A DNA stretch of 64,000 nt, from NCBI GenBank assembly GCA_020253445.1, contig JADCBP010000001.1:450324-514323 (forward strand), given 5' to 3'. This DNA comes from Methylobacterium sp. GTDB lineage: Bacteria; Pseudomonadota; Alphaproteobacteria; Rhizobiales; Beijerinckiaceae. Made by a program: the position numbers and the translations under genes. The notes under the pieces are model-generated. The model was given only the letters and a program-made list of their open reading frames with translations, ran no database searches and was not told the origin of the DNA. Positions 48,624 through 58,293 of the stretch are shown in pieces (position 1 is the first letter of the stretch; every line of letters starts with the position of its first letter).

Positions 48624-49445
48624 ATGCGCATTCTGTTTCTGGGCGATGTGGTCGCCAAACCCGGCCGCGAGGCGGTTCAGCGGCACCTCCCCTCTTTGCG
48701 TGAGCGCTGGAAGCTCGATTGCGTGGTGATCAATGGCGAGAATTCCGCCGGCACCATCGGCATCACGGAGGCGATCTGCAACGAAATCCTCGATGCCGGC
48801 GCGGATTGCGTCACCCTCGGCAACCATGCCTGGGACCAGCGCGAGGCGCTTGTCTTCATCGAGCGCGAGCACCGGCTTCTCCGCCCCGCGAATTTCATGC
48901 GCGGCACGCCGGGGCGCGGCGCGGCCTTGATCGAGGCGAAGAACGGCGCGCGCGTGCTGGTGGTGAACCTTATCGGGCGCGTCTTCATGCAGATCTCCGA
49001 CGATCCCTTCGCCGAGATCGACCGGCAGATGGAGGCCTGCCCGCTGGGCCAGGGCTGCGACGCCATGCTGATCGACATGCACGCGGAAGCGACCAGCGAG
49101 AAGCAGGCCATGGCGCATTATGTCGATGGCCGCTGCTCGGTGGTGGTGGGCACGCATACGCATGTGCCAACGGCAGATCACCATATCCTGCCCGGCGGCA
49201 CGGCCTACATGTCTGATGCGGGCATGTGCGGCGACTATGATTCCATTCTCGGCGTCGACAAGGCAGCACCCATGCACCGGCTGATGTTCTCGACCCCCTC
49301 CGGCCGGTTCGAGGCGACGGATGGCACCGCGACCCTGTGTGGCTTCGCGGTCGAAACGGATGATCGCACCGGCCTCGCGAAAGGTTGCTGGGCCGTGCGG
49401 CTCGGGCCGATCCTCGAGGAAAGCCGGCCGAAAGGCTGGGAATAG
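48624..49445 (+). CDS. TIGR00282-family metallophosphoesterase (YmdB-like)
   Basis: MRILFLGDVVAKPGREAVQRHLP...VVINGENSAGTIGIT...LGNHAWDQRE...VVVGTHTHVPTAD. Confidence 0.93.
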   Translation: MRILFLGDVVAKPGREAVQRHLPSLRERWKLDCVVINGENSAGTIGITEAICNEILDAGADCVTLGNHAWDQREALVFIEREHRLLRPANFMRGTPGRGAALIEAKNGARVLVVNLIGRVFMQISDDPFAEIDRQMEACPLGQGCDAMLIDMHAEATSEKQAMAHYVDGRCSVVVGTHTHVPTADHHILPGGTAYMSDAGMCGDYDSILGVDKAAPMHRLMFSTPSGRFEATDGTATLCGFAVETDDRTGLAKGCWAVRLGPILEESRPKGWE

Positions 49446-49540
49446 CGCGTTTTCAAGCGAAGTGGGCACCGGTTCGCGTGAAGAAAACGCGACAGGACCA
49501 AGGACGGGGCAGTGTTTCGATCCGCTTCGATCGGAACACC
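49443..49540. repeat. Dispersed two-hairpin intergenic repeat, copy C
   Basis: TAGCGCGTTTTCAAGCGAAGTGGGCACCGGTTCGCGTGAAGAAAACGCGACAGG...GTGTTTCGATCCGCTTCGATCGGAACAC. Confidence 0.78.
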
Positions 49541-49631
49541 GATCCCGGCCTTGAACAGCCGCTTTTCTTTTGCCGCACGCTTTTCTAAAAGCCCGTTCCA
49601 ACCACGTGATCCACGAAGACGGGGCTTTGCC

Positions 49632-50378
49632 ATGGCCGGCCATTCGCAATTCAAGAACATCATGCATCGCAAGGGCAAGCAGGATGCCGTGCGATCGAAG
49701 CTGTTCGGCAAGCTCGCGAAGGAAATCACGGTCGCGGCCAAGATGGGTCTCCCCGATCCGAACATGAACCCGCGCCTGCGCATGGCCGTTCTCGCCGCGC
49801 GCGCCGAAAACATGCCGAAGGACAATATCGAGCGCGCCATCAAGAAGGCGACCGGCGGCGAGGCCGACAACTTCGAGGAAATCCGCTACGAGGGTCGCGG
49901 CCCCGGCGGCGTGATGCTGATCGTCGAGGCTCTGACGGACAATCGCAACCGCACCAGCGCGGCCGTGCGCTCGTATTTCACCAAGGCGGGCGGCGAACTC
50001 GGAGCCACGGGCTCGGCCACCTTCCAGTTCGACCGCATCGGCGAGATCGTCTATCCCCCGGAAGCCGGCAGTGCCGATGCGGTAATGGAGGCGGCGATCG
50101 AGGCCGGTGCGGAGGATGTGGCGAGCGATGCGAACGGCCACACCATTGCTTGCGCCTTTGCCGATCTTTCCGAGGTCTCGAAAGCGCTCGAAGCCCGGCT
50201 CGGCGCGCCTGCTTCCGCGAAAATCATCTGGAAGCCGCAGAACACCGTGCTTGTGGACGAGGAGAAGGCCCAGAGCGTGATGAAGCTTCTCGACAATCTC
50301 GACAACGACGATGATGTCCAGAACGTCTTCTCGAATTTCGAGGTTTCCGACGAGGTGATGGCGAAACTCACAGCCTGA
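49632..50378 (+). CDS. yebC: YebC/PmpR-family protein
   Basis: [39 protein letters not shown]...[15 protein letters not shown]. Confidence 0.96.
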   Translation: MAGHSQFKNIMHRKGKQDAVRSKLFGKLAKEITVAAKMGLPDPNMNPRLRMAVLAARAENMPKDNIERAIKKATGGEADNFEEIRYEGRGPGGVMLIVEALTDNRNRTSAAVRSYFTKAGGELGATGSATFQFDRIGEIVYPPEAGSADAVMEAAIEAGAEDVASDANGHTIACAFADLSEVSKALEARLGAPASAKIIWKPQNTVLVDEEKAQSVMKLLDNLDNDDDVQNVFSNFEVSDEVMAKLTA

Positions 50379-50448
50379 GGAGAAATCCAACCGGTCTTCA
50401 CCTTTCGTTCTCGCCTTGGCCGGCATAGAAACGGTTATGGCAAGCGTG

Positions 50449-50922
50449 ATGCGAATCATCGGGATCGATCCCGGCCTCCGGCATACGGGCTGGGGAATCG
50501 TCGCCATCGAGGGCACGCGTCTTTCCTACATCGCCTGTGGCGCCGTGGAGCCCTCGCCCAAGGCCGATCTCGCGGATCGGCTGGCTGCAATCCACGAGGG
50601 GTTGCGGCAGGTGATCCACGATCATCAGCCGCACGAGGCGGCCGTGGAGGAGACCTTCCTCAACAAGGACCCGCGCTCCACCCTCAAGCTTGGCGCGGCG
50701 CGCGGCGTTGCGATGCTGGTGCCGGCCCAGGCCGGGCTCCGCGTGGCGGAATATGCCCCGAACCAGGTGAAGAAGAGCGTCGTCGGCGCGGGCCATGCCG
50801 AGAAGGAGCAGATCCGCATGATGGTGAAGGTGTTGCTGCCGAAAGCGGAATTCCGCACCGATGACATGGCCGATGCGCTCGCCATCGCCATCTGCCATGC
50901 GCATCATCGGGGGCAGAAATGA
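50449..50922 (+). CDS. ruvC: Crossover junction endodeoxyribonuclease RuvC
   Basis: [22 protein letters not shown]...[24 protein letters not shown]...[16 protein letters not shown]; start could be 50437. Confidence 0.96.
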   Translation: MRIIGIDPGLRHTGWGIVAIEGTRLSYIACGAVEPSPKADLADRLAAIHEGLRQVIHDHQPHEAAVEETFLNKDPRSTLKLGAARGVAMLVPAQAGLRVAEYAPNQVKKSVVGAGHAEKEQIRMMVKVLLPKAEFRTDDMADALAIAICHAHHRGQK

Positions 50923-51284
50923 GAATTGCCCCGGGCCTTGCGGCCAGCCTTGCCCTGATGGGTTCTGCGCTGGCCGCGCCGCAGAAGCCCGTGCCGGGGC
51001 GTTATGCGGTGGATGCCGCGAGCTGCGCCACGAAGGATTTCTTTCTCACCGTCAAGGCGAACGGTTTCGAATCGAGCGTGTTCTCCTGCGAGGGCCTGAC
51101 ACTTTATCTGCGCGGCGAAGCGGGTGATCGCACGCTCTGGCAGGTGGATGGCAGGCAATGCCGCGGCCTGCATGCCGGCTCGGGCGGGCCGAAACGCTTC
51201 CAGATGGAGGTGCAGCCGAACCGCCTGCGCATCGCCTGGCCGGATGGCACCCCGGCCTCCACCTTCCTCCGCTGCTCCCCGTGA
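50919..51284 (+). CDS. Small exported hypothetical protein between ruvC and ruvA
   Basis: [36 protein letters not shown] signal peptide; start overlaps ruvC stop (ATGA). Confidence 0.72.
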   Translation: MRIAPGLAASLALMGSALAAPQKPVPGRYAVDAASCATKDFFLTVKANGFESSVFSCEGLTLYLRGEAGDRTLWQVDGRQCRGLHAGSGGPKRFQMEVQPNRLRIAWPDGTPASTFLRCSP

Positions 51285-51293
51285 GGTGAATGG

Positions 51294-51911
51294 ATGATCG
51301 GCAAGCTCAAAGGCGTGATCGACAGCTACGGCGAGGAACATGTGATCCTCGACGTGCATGGCGTCGGCTATCTGGTCCATTGCTCGTCCCGCACCTTGCA
51401 GGCGCTGCCGCCGGCGGGGGAAGCCGCCACGCTATTCATCGAAACCATCGTGCGCGAGGACATGATCCGCCTTTTCGGCTTTGCGAGCGAAACCGAAAAA
51501 GCGTGGTTCAACATCCTTCTTGGCGTGCAGGGCGTGGGGCAGAAGGTGGCACTGGCGATCCTCTCGACTTTGCGCCCCGCTGAACTCGCCAATGCCATCG
51601 CCATGAAGGACAAGGCCGCGATTGCCCGCACCTCCGGCGTCGGCCCGAAGCTCGCCGAACGCATCTGCGTGGAGTTGAAGGACAAGGCCCCGGCTTTTGG
51701 TTCGGTTGACCCGGCGGTCGTGAAACTTGCGGGCGAACTCGATGAAGGCCGCGCCAAGGGGCCGGTGAAGGATGCGATTTCGGCTCTCGTCAATCTCGGC
51801 TATGGCCAGCCGCAGGCCGCCGCGGCGGTCGCGGGGGCCTCAAAAGCGCTCGGCGAAGGCGCGGAAACCAGCGCGCTCATCCGGCAGGGGCTCAGGGAGT
51901 TGGCGAAGTGA
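51294..51911 (+). CDS. ruvA: Holliday junction helicase subunit RuvA
   Basis: [30 protein letters not shown]...[19 protein letters not shown]. Confidence 0.96.
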   Translation: MIGKLKGVIDSYGEEHVILDVHGVGYLVHCSSRTLQALPPAGEAATLFIETIVREDMIRLFGFASETEKAWFNILLGVQGVGQKVALAILSTLRPAELANAIAMKDKAAIARTSGVGPKLAERICVELKDKAPAFGSVDPAVVKLAGELDEGRAKGPVKDAISALVNLGYGQPQAAAAVAGASKALGEGAETSALIRQGLRELAK

Positions 51912-51921
51912 GCAGCGCACT

Positions 51922-52031
51922 CGTCATTGCGAGGAACGACGTGACGAACCAATCCAGACTTTACAGCGTCGCCAAACAATTGCCGTTCCTGGATTGCCGC
52001 GTCGGGGCCAAGGCCCTTCCTCGCAATGACG
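51922..52031. repeat. Intergenic inverted-repeat element with perfect 15-bp terminal repeats
   Basis: CGTCATTGCGAGGAA (51922-51936) and TTCCTCGCAATGACG (52017-52031); internal CAATCCAG/CTGGATTG. Confidence 0.9.
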
Positions 52032-52082
52032 CGGGGGGGACGATTGCGCTAATCATAGCAGGGCTTTCCCCCTCCCTTTTCT

Positions 52083-52145
52083 TCACCGGGCTTGACCCGG
52101 TGATCCAGAATCTTTCTGGCTGTATTCCCGGCGGAAGGCCGGGAA
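52083..52145. repeat. Second intergenic double-hairpin repeat
   Basis: TCACCGGG-CTTGA-CCCGGTGA (52083-52103) and TTCCCGGC-GGAAG-GCCGGGAA (52125-52145). Confidence 0.87.
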
Positions 52146-52161
52146 TGACAAAAGTGCGCTG

Positions 52162-53199
52162 ATGACCCGCCCCGGCCTCCTCAACCCCGAAAAGCGCGGC
52201 GATGATGTGGATACTACCATCCGCCCGTTGCAGCTTGGCGAATTCATCGGGCAAGCCCAGGCGCAGGAGAACCTGAAGGTCTTCATCGCCGCCGCGAAGG
52301 CGCGCGGCGAGGCGCTTGACCATGTGCTGTTCGTCGGCCCGCCCGGCCTTGGCAAAACCACGCTCGCGCAGATCGTCGCGCGCGAGCTTGGCGTCAATTT
52401 CCGCTCCACCTCCGGCCCGGTAATCGCCAAAGCGGGCGATCTGGCCGCCCAGCTCACCAACTTGGATGAGCGCGATGTGCTGTTCATCGACGAAATCCAC
52501 CGCCTCAACCCGGCGGTGGAGGAGATCCTCTACCCCGCGATGGAGGATTACCAGCTCGATCTCATCATCGGCGAAGGCCCGGCCGCACGAAGCGTGAAGA
52601 TCGACCTGCCGAAATTCACGCTCGTGGGCGCCACTACGCGCGCGGGGCTGCTCACCACGCCCCTGCGCGATCGCTTCGGCATTCCCGTGCGGCTCAATTT
52701 CTACACGGTGGAGGAACTCGAACTGATCGTCACGCGCGGCGCACGCGTGCTCGGCATCGGCATGAGCCCGGATGGCGCGAACGAAATCGCGCGGCGCGCG
52801 CGCGGCACCCCCCGCATAGCCGGGCGCCTGCTCAGGCGCGTGCGCGATGTCGCGATCGTCGAAGGCGCGGACAAGGTCACGCGGCATATCGCCGACAAGG
52901 CCCTGACGATGCTCGATGTCGATTCCATCGGCCTCGATCTGATGGACCGGCGCTATCTGACGACGATCGCCGAGAAATTCTCCGGCGGTCCCGTGGGCAT
53001 CGAGACCATGGCGGCCGCTCTCTCCGAGCCGCGCGATGCGGTCGAGGACATTATCGAACCCTACCTGCTCCAGCAGGGCTTCCTGCAGCGCACGCCGCGT
53101 GGGCGGCTTCTCACGGATGCTGCCTTCCGCCATCTCGGCATGACACCACCGACCCGCCAGCCCGCGCAGTTCGGCCTGTTCGAGGGGGAGGAGGAGTGA
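52162..53199 (+). CDS. ruvB: Holliday junction helicase RuvB
   Basis: [23 protein letters not shown]...[24 protein letters not shown]...[22 protein letters not shown]. Confidence 0.97.
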   Translation: MTRPGLLNPEKRGDDVDTTIRPLQLGEFIGQAQAQENLKVFIAAAKARGEALDHVLFVGPPGLGKTTLAQIVARELGVNFRSTSGPVIAKAGDLAAQLTNLDERDVLFIDEIHRLNPAVEEILYPAMEDYQLDLIIGEGPAARSVKIDLPKFTLVGATTRAGLLTTPLRDRFGIPVRLNFYTVEELELIVTRGARVLGIGMSPDGANEIARRARGTPRIAGRLLRRVRDVAIVEGADKVTRHIADKALTMLDVDSIGLDLMDRRYLTTIAEKFSGGPVGIETMAAALSEPRDAVEDIIEPYLLQQGFLQRTPRGRLLTDAAFRHLGMTPPTRQPAQFGLFEGEEE

Positions 53200-53600
53200 A
53201 CACCCTCCCCCTGCGCATCTATTACGAGGACACGGATTTTTCCGGTTTCGTCTATCACGCGCGTTATCTGCATTTCTTCGAGCGCGGGCGCACGGAGGCG
53301 CTGCGGGCACTGGGTGTCGACCATCGCGCCCTGTTCGAGGCGGAGGGCGGGCCGTTCTTCTTCGTGGTGCGGCGGATGGAGATCGATTTCCGCTCGCCGG
53401 CCCGCATGGATGACGTCGTCACGGTCGAGACGCATGTCGCGGAGGTGGGTGCCGCGAGCCTGGTGATGATGCAGAAACTGCTGCGCGGCGAGGCGCTTCT
53501 CTGTTCGGCGCGGGTGGAGATCGCGCATCTCGCTGGCGGCAAGCCCCGGAAATTCGGCGCGGATCTCCGTTCGAGACTTGATTTTCTAGCCAATCCTTAA
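53196..53600 (+). CDS. ybgC: Tol-Pal associated acyl-CoA thioesterase
   Basis: [37 protein letters not shown]. Confidence 0.94.
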   Translation: MNTLPLRIYYEDTDFSGFVYHARYLHFFERGRTEALRALGVDHRALFEAEGGPFFFVVRRMEIDFRSPARMDDVVTVETHVAEVGAASLVMMQKLLRGEALLCSARVEIAHLAGGKPRKFGADLRSRLDFLANP

Positions 53601-53758
53601 CCATAAGCGGGGATGGATGAGGGGAGCCGGGCGGGAAGGCCTTCCGCGCGAAGCTTTCCCTGTGCTTGCCCCAGTTTGGTCCCAAACCGCGCGCATGGAC
53701 CCCTGAACGGACCAAGCGGAACCGGGCCCTCGCCGGTTCGCGAAGGAAGGATAACGGA

Positions 53759-54475
53759 ATGCCCGGCGCAGAAGCCCAAGTGGATCTCTCGCTCGTCGCC
53801 CTGTTCATGCATGCTCACTTCATCGTGAAGCTGGTGATGATCGGGTTGGCCGTAGCGTCGGTATGGTCCTGGGCCATCATCATCAACAAATCGATCGCCA
53901 TGCGCAGCATGGCCAAAAGCATGGATGAATTCGAGGACCGTTTCTGGTCCGGCCAGAGCCTTGACGAACTCTATCGCGGCCTCGTGAACAAGACGAATGA
54001 CGGTTTTGCCGCCCTCTTCATCGCGGCCATGACCGAATGGCGCCGCGCCTTCGAGGGCTCGGGGCGCGGTTTCGCAAGCCTGCAAACCCGCATCGACAAG
54101 GTGCTCGATGTCTCGATTGCCCGCGAGGTGGAAAGGCTCGAATCGAAGCTGCTCGCGCTTGCGACCATCGCCTCCGTGGGGCCCTATATCGGCCTTTTCG
54201 GCACGGTCTTCGGCATCATGACGACTTTCCGCTCGATTGCCGCTTCGAAGAACACCTCGCTCGCGGTTGTCGCGCCGGGCATTGCGGAAGCGCTCTTCGC
54301 GACTGCCATAGCCTTGGCCGCCGCCATTCCGGCCAATATCTTCTACAACAAGTTCGTGCGCGATGCCGGAAAGATCCAGGGCCGGCTCGAAAGCTTCGCG
54401 GATGAATTCTCCGCGATCCTCTCGCGCCAGATCGACGAGCGCGCCGGCACGGTGCAGAACCGCGGCGCGGCTTGA
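53759..54475 (+). CDS. tolQ: Protein TolQ
   Basis: VDLSLVALFMHAHFIVKLVMIGLAVASVWSWAIII...IGLFGTVFGIMTTFRSIAASKNTSLAVVAPGIAEALFATA. Confidence 0.95.
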   Translation: MPGAEAQVDLSLVALFMHAHFIVKLVMIGLAVASVWSWAIIINKSIAMRSMAKSMDEFEDRFWSGQSLDELYRGLVNKTNDGFAALFIAAMTEWRRAFEGSGRGFASLQTRIDKVLDVSIAREVERLESKLLALATIASVGPYIGLFGTVFGIMTTFRSIAASKNTSLAVVAPGIAEALFATAIALAAAIPANIFYNKFVRDAGKIQGRLESFADEFSAILSRQIDERAGTVQNRGAA

Positions 54476-54487
54476 GGGGGAAGGGCG

Positions 54488-54925
54488 ATGGCTTCCGTGT
54501 CCATGCCCGGAGGGAAGAGGCGCAAGGGGCGCAAGGCCGCTCCCATGGCCGAACTCAACATGATCCCCTTCATCGACGTGATGCTGGTGCTGCTGGTGAT
54601 CTTCATGGTCGCGGCACCCCTGCTCACGGTCGGCGTGCCGGTGGATCTGCCGAAGACCGGCGCGGCCCAGCTCAACATCGAGCAGAAGCCGATTGCCGTC
54701 ACGATCGACGAACGCGGCAGGCTGTTCCTGCAGGAGAAGGAAACGACGATCGAGCGCCTCATCCCGGAGATCCAGGCGATCGCGAAGGACGGCTTCGACG
54801 AGCGCATCTATATCCGGGGTGCGGCGCAGGTGAATTACGGTCGCGTGGCCGAGGTTCTCGCGGCGCTGAAAGCGGGCGGCTACGCGAAGACGGCCCTCAT
54901 CAACCAGCCGCAGGAACGCAGGTAG
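54488..54925 (+). CDS. tolR: Protein TolR
   Basis: MAELNMIPFIDVMLVLLVIFMVAAPLLTVGVPVDLPKT. Confidence 0.95.
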   Translation: MASVSMPGGKRRKGRKAAPMAELNMIPFIDVMLVLLVIFMVAAPLLTVGVPVDLPKTGAAQLNIEQKPIAVTIDERGRLFLQEKETTIERLIPEIQAIAKDGFDERIYIRGAAQVNYGRVAEVLAALKAGGYAKTALINQPQERR

Positions 54926-54939
54926 GGTTTCGCGAAGAC

Positions 54940-56091
54940 ATGGCGCGGAAGCTCGACACCCTCAGAAGCCTTCTCGACTGGCGCCAGCCGGGCGGGTTCG
55001 TCTCGGTCGCAGGGCATGCCGCCATGCTGATCGTGGGGCTGGCCGCGTTCTCTTCCGCCAAGCCCTTCACGCCCGCGCAGGAAGGTGTCGCGGTGGATGT
55101 CATCTCCGAACGTGAGTTCAACGAGATGATGAAGGGCGAAAAGAAGGGCGAGAAGCGGCCCGAGCCGCAGCCGCGCGCCGAAAGCGTCTCCGAGATCCGT
55201 CGGAACAATGAGCCGGGCGAGGCGAAGAGGGATGTCGCGGCCGAACCGGTGAAGGCCGAGCCGCCGAAAGCCGAGGCGAAACCCGAGCCGCAGCGCCAGG
55301 TGGCGGCGCTGCCGCCTCCGCCCGTTCGCCCGCCCGAACTGAAGCCCGTCGCTCGTCCACCGGAGCCCAAGCCCCAGCCGGAAGAACCGGAGGACGAGAA
55401 GGCCGAGCTCCCGACCCCGCCGAAGCGCCCCGATCCGAAGCCCGAGCCGAAAAAGGAGGATCTCGCGAAACTCCTCGAGCAGAAGCAGATCGAGGAGAAG
55501 CGCCGCGAGGAGGCGAAGGCCGCCGAGGATCAGCGCACGGCCGAGGAAAACCGGAAGGCCGAAGAGAAGAAGCGCGCGGATGAACGCGCCGCTGCAGAGC
55601 GCAGGACGCGCGAGGATCGCGAGAAGCGCGAGAAGGAAGCCGCCGAGGCCAGAAGGCTGGAGGACGCGATCCGCCAGCGGCTTCTCACGTCACGCGAGGC
55701 GCCCTCCTCCACCGGCGCCACGGGCGCGCAGGTAAGCCGGGAGGCAAGCCTTGGCACCGAGAACGCCACCGGAAGGCGGCTGTCGCCTTCGGAACGTTCG
55801 CAGCTGATCGGCCTGCTGACGGAGCAGATGAACCGCTGCCTCTCGATCCCGCCGGGGGCGATCCCGCGTTCGAAGCCCATCGTGGCGCTTGCGCTTGGCC
55901 GCGACGGTTCGATCACCTCCGGCCCGACGCTCACCAACCCCATGAACGAGCCGGGCTACATGCCCTATGCGGAAGCCAATATGCGCGCCCTGCGCAATTG
56001 CGCACCCTTCAAGATCCCCGAGCGCTTCATGGCCACCTATGAAGACTGGAAATCGCTCCTCATCGGGTTCGACCCGAGCGAGATGCAGTGA
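54940..56091 (+). CDS. tolA: Protein TolA
   Basis: N-term TM, long Lys/Glu/Ala-rich domain, C-term TolA fold; genomic context. Confidence 0.9.
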   Translation: MARKLDTLRSLLDWRQPGGFVSVAGHAAMLIVGLAAFSSAKPFTPAQEGVAVDVISEREFNEMMKGEKKGEKRPEPQPRAESVSEIRRNNEPGEAKRDVAAEPVKAEPPKAEAKPEPQRQVAALPPPPVRPPELKPVARPPEPKPQPEEPEDEKAELPTPPKRPDPKPEPKKEDLAKLLEQKQIEEKRREEAKAAEDQRTAEENRKAEEKKRADERAAAERRTREDREKREKEAAEARRLEDAIRQRLLTSREAPSSTGATGAQVSREASLGTENATGRRLSPSERSQLIGLLTEQMNRCLSIPPGAIPRSKPIVALALGRDGSITSGPTLTNPMNEPGYMPYAEANMRALRNCAPFKIPERFMATYEDWKSLLIGFDPSEMQ

Positions 56092-56103
56092 ACGAGCCAA
56101 ACC

Positions 56104-57468
56104 ATGCTGAACCCGCTTCGCCTTCTTCGCCCGCCGGGCTTCCGATCCCTTGGAATTGTGTCGGGTCTTTTCGCCTGTCTCACCATGCCGCTGGTGATCA
56201 GCGCCGGCGCGTTCGCGCAGGGCGCGGGCTGCAATGCCGGCACGCTCTGCATCGATATCAACCCGCGCAATTTCAAGCCGATGCCGATCGCCATCGTGGA
56301 TTTTGTGGGCGAGGCGGGAGAAGGCGCACAGGTTGCCGGCATCATCACCAACAATCTGAAGCGTTCCGGCGTGTTCGAACCGCTCGATCGCGCGCGCTTC
56401 CCCGAACGGAAAATCGCTTTTGATGCGACGCCGAATTTCGCCGCCTGGCAGGGCATTGGCGCGCAGGCGTTGCTGAACGGGCGCGTGGTGCGCGATGGCG
56501 GGCGGCTCGCTGTGGAATATCGCCTCTGGGAGGTCTCCACCGGCAAGGCCATTCTCGGCCAGCGCCATGGCGTGGACGCCGCCGCCTGGCGGCGCCTCGG
56601 GCATCTCGCATCGGATGCCGTGTTCGAGCGCATCACCGGCGAGACCGGCTTCTTCGATACCCGCATCGTCTTCGTCGACGAGACCGGCCCGAAGGACAAG
56701 CGCCGGAAGCGCCTCGCCATCATGGATCAGGACGGCGCGAATTTCCTGGCACTCTCCTCGGGCGAGGAACTGCTGGTCACCCCGCGCTATTCGCCGCGCG
56801 GCGATCGCGTGGCCTTCATGGCCTTCGGCGATGGCCGCCCGCGCGTGCAGGTCCTGGATCTCGGCACCGGCCAGCGCAACGTGATCGGGCAGGATGGCGT
56901 GATGAGCTTCGCGCCGCGTTTTGCGCCCAATGGCGGCACGCTGGCGATGTCGATCGAGAATAACGGGCAGGCGAATATCGTGGCGGTCGATCTCGGATCG
57001 CGCAGCCTGCGCCCGCTGACCGGGGGCGGCGCGATCGACACCTCGCCCTCCTTTTCACCCGATGGCAGCCAGATCGTCTTCGAAAGCGATCGGGGCGGCG
57101 GCCAGCAGCTCTACGTGATGGATGCGAATGGCGGCGGCGCGCGGCGCATCTCCTTCGGCGAGGGGCGCTATTCCACGCCGGTCTGGTCACCGAAAGGCGA
57201 TCTGATCGCCTTTACGAAGCAGCGCGGCGGAAATTTCGCCATCGGCATCATGAAGCCGGATGGCTCGGGCGAGCGCATCCTCACGGAAGGCTTTCACAAT
57301 GAAGGGCCGAGCTGGGCGCCTAACGGGCGCTACATCGTGTTCTTCCGCGAGAGCGGCGCGGGCGCGAAGCTCCATATGGTGGATATTACGGGCCGGGTGG
57401 ATGTTCCGATCCCCACGCCGAATTTCGCCTCCGATCCCGCCTGGTCGCCGCTGCGTTCGGCCCGATGA
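56104..57468 (+). CDS. tolB: Tol-Pal system beta-propeller protein TolB
   Basis: VFEPLDRARFPERK...SFSPDGSQIVFESDRGGGQQLYVMDANGGGARRISFGEGRYSTPVWSPKGDLIAFTKQ. Confidence 0.95.
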   Translation: MLNPLRLLRPPGFRSLGIVSGLFACLTMPLVISAGAFAQGAGCNAGTLCIDINPRNFKPMPIAIVDFVGEAGEGAQVAGIITNNLKRSGVFEPLDRARFPERKIAFDATPNFAAWQGIGAQALLNGRVVRDGGRLAVEYRLWEVSTGKAILGQRHGVDAAAWRRLGHLASDAVFERITGETGFFDTRIVFVDETGPKDKRRKRLAIMDQDGANFLALSSGEELLVTPRYSPRGDRVAFMAFGDGRPRVQVLDLGTGQRNVIGQDGVMSFAPRFAPNGGTLAMSIENNGQANIVAVDLGSRSLRPLTGGGAIDTSPSFSPDGSQIVFESDRGGGQQLYVMDANGGGARRISFGEGRYSTPVWSPKGDLIAFTKQRGGNFAIGIMKPDGSGERILTEGFHNEGPSWAPNGRYIVFFRESGAGAKLHMVDITGRVDVPIPTPNFASDPAWSPLRSAR

Positions 57469-57669
57469 GCGAGGCGCTCAAGGCCACGCTTCTGCCCGGC
57501 GGCGCGATGCGGCCGGCGTGACGTAAGGTTGAAATATCAACACTTCGTTCACCTTCTGCCGCAAAGTCGCCCGGTTGAGCCCGTCTGAAAGTGTTTCGTT
57601 AGGCTAAACAGAAGCTTTCGTTAATCCGCGCGCCTTTTAGGTAATCGCGAAAATGCGAAGGGTTCGGGC

Positions 57670-57725
57670 GGGCCACTCGCGCGGCGATGCCGCTCACGGG
57701 CCAGTCGCGCGGCGATGCCGCTCAA
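57670..57725 (+). repeat. Tandem duplication of a 28-bp unit in the pal leader
   Basis: GGGCCACTCGCGCGGCGATGCCGCTCAC / GGGCCAGTCGCGCGGCGATGCCGCTCAA, 26/28 identical, contiguous. Confidence 0.9.
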
Positions 57726-57738
57726 TGGAGTAACTTGG

Positions 57739-58230
57739 ATGACAATGGATTTCTCGCGCCTCGCGCGTGTTTTCGTGGTGGTGGCGCTGACGGCCTTCGT
57801 GGCGGCCTGTGGCTCGAACTCGACGACCGATCCGAATGCGGCGGGCCTCGGTGGCGCCGGCACTCCGGGTTCGGTGGCGGAGTTCCAGTCGGCCTCCGTG
57901 GGCGACCGGGTATTCTTCGATACCGATTCCTCCGAAATCAACGCGCAGGGTCAGGCCGTTCTGGAGCGGCAGGCCTCCTGGCTCAAACGCTACACGCGCT
58001 ATTCCTTCACGCTCGAGGGCCATGCCGATGAACGCGGCACTCGCGAATACAATTTCGCGCTGGGCGCCCGGCGCGCCGAGGCCGTGAAAAACTATCTTGT
58101 AGCCCGCGGCATTTCGGCGTCGCGCATCCGCACCATCTCCTATGGCAAGGAGCGCCCGGTCGCGACCTGCGACGATATTTCCTGCTGGTCGCAGAATCGC
58201 CGCGTTCAAACCGTTCTTTCGGGCGGTTGA
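57739..58230 (+). CDS. pal: Peptidoglycan-associated lipoprotein Pal
   Basis: Lipobox TAFVAACGS; VFFDTDSSEINAQG; YSFTLEGHADERGTREYNFALGARRAEAVKNYL. Confidence 0.96.
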   Translation: MTMDFSRLARVFVVVALTAFVAACGSNSTTDPNAAGLGGAGTPGSVAEFQSASVGDRVFFDTDSSEINAQGQAVLERQASWLKRYTRYSFTLEGHADERGTREYNFALGARRAEAVKNYLVARGISASRIRTISYGKERPVATCDDISCWSQNRRVQTVLSGG

Positions 58231-58293
58231 TCACGTCGGACACCCCGTGCCCGGCGTGAATGCCGGGCAGCAATCGGGTAGGATCAGATCATC

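Noticed and set aside
51922-52145. CRISPR array or IS element between ruvA and ruvB
   Set aside because: No direct repeats with regular spacers and no transposase; structure is palindromic repeat elements only.
55118-55660. Repeat-rich region read as a repeat element
   Set aside because: It is the normal Lys/Glu/Ala/Pro-rich central domain of TolA.
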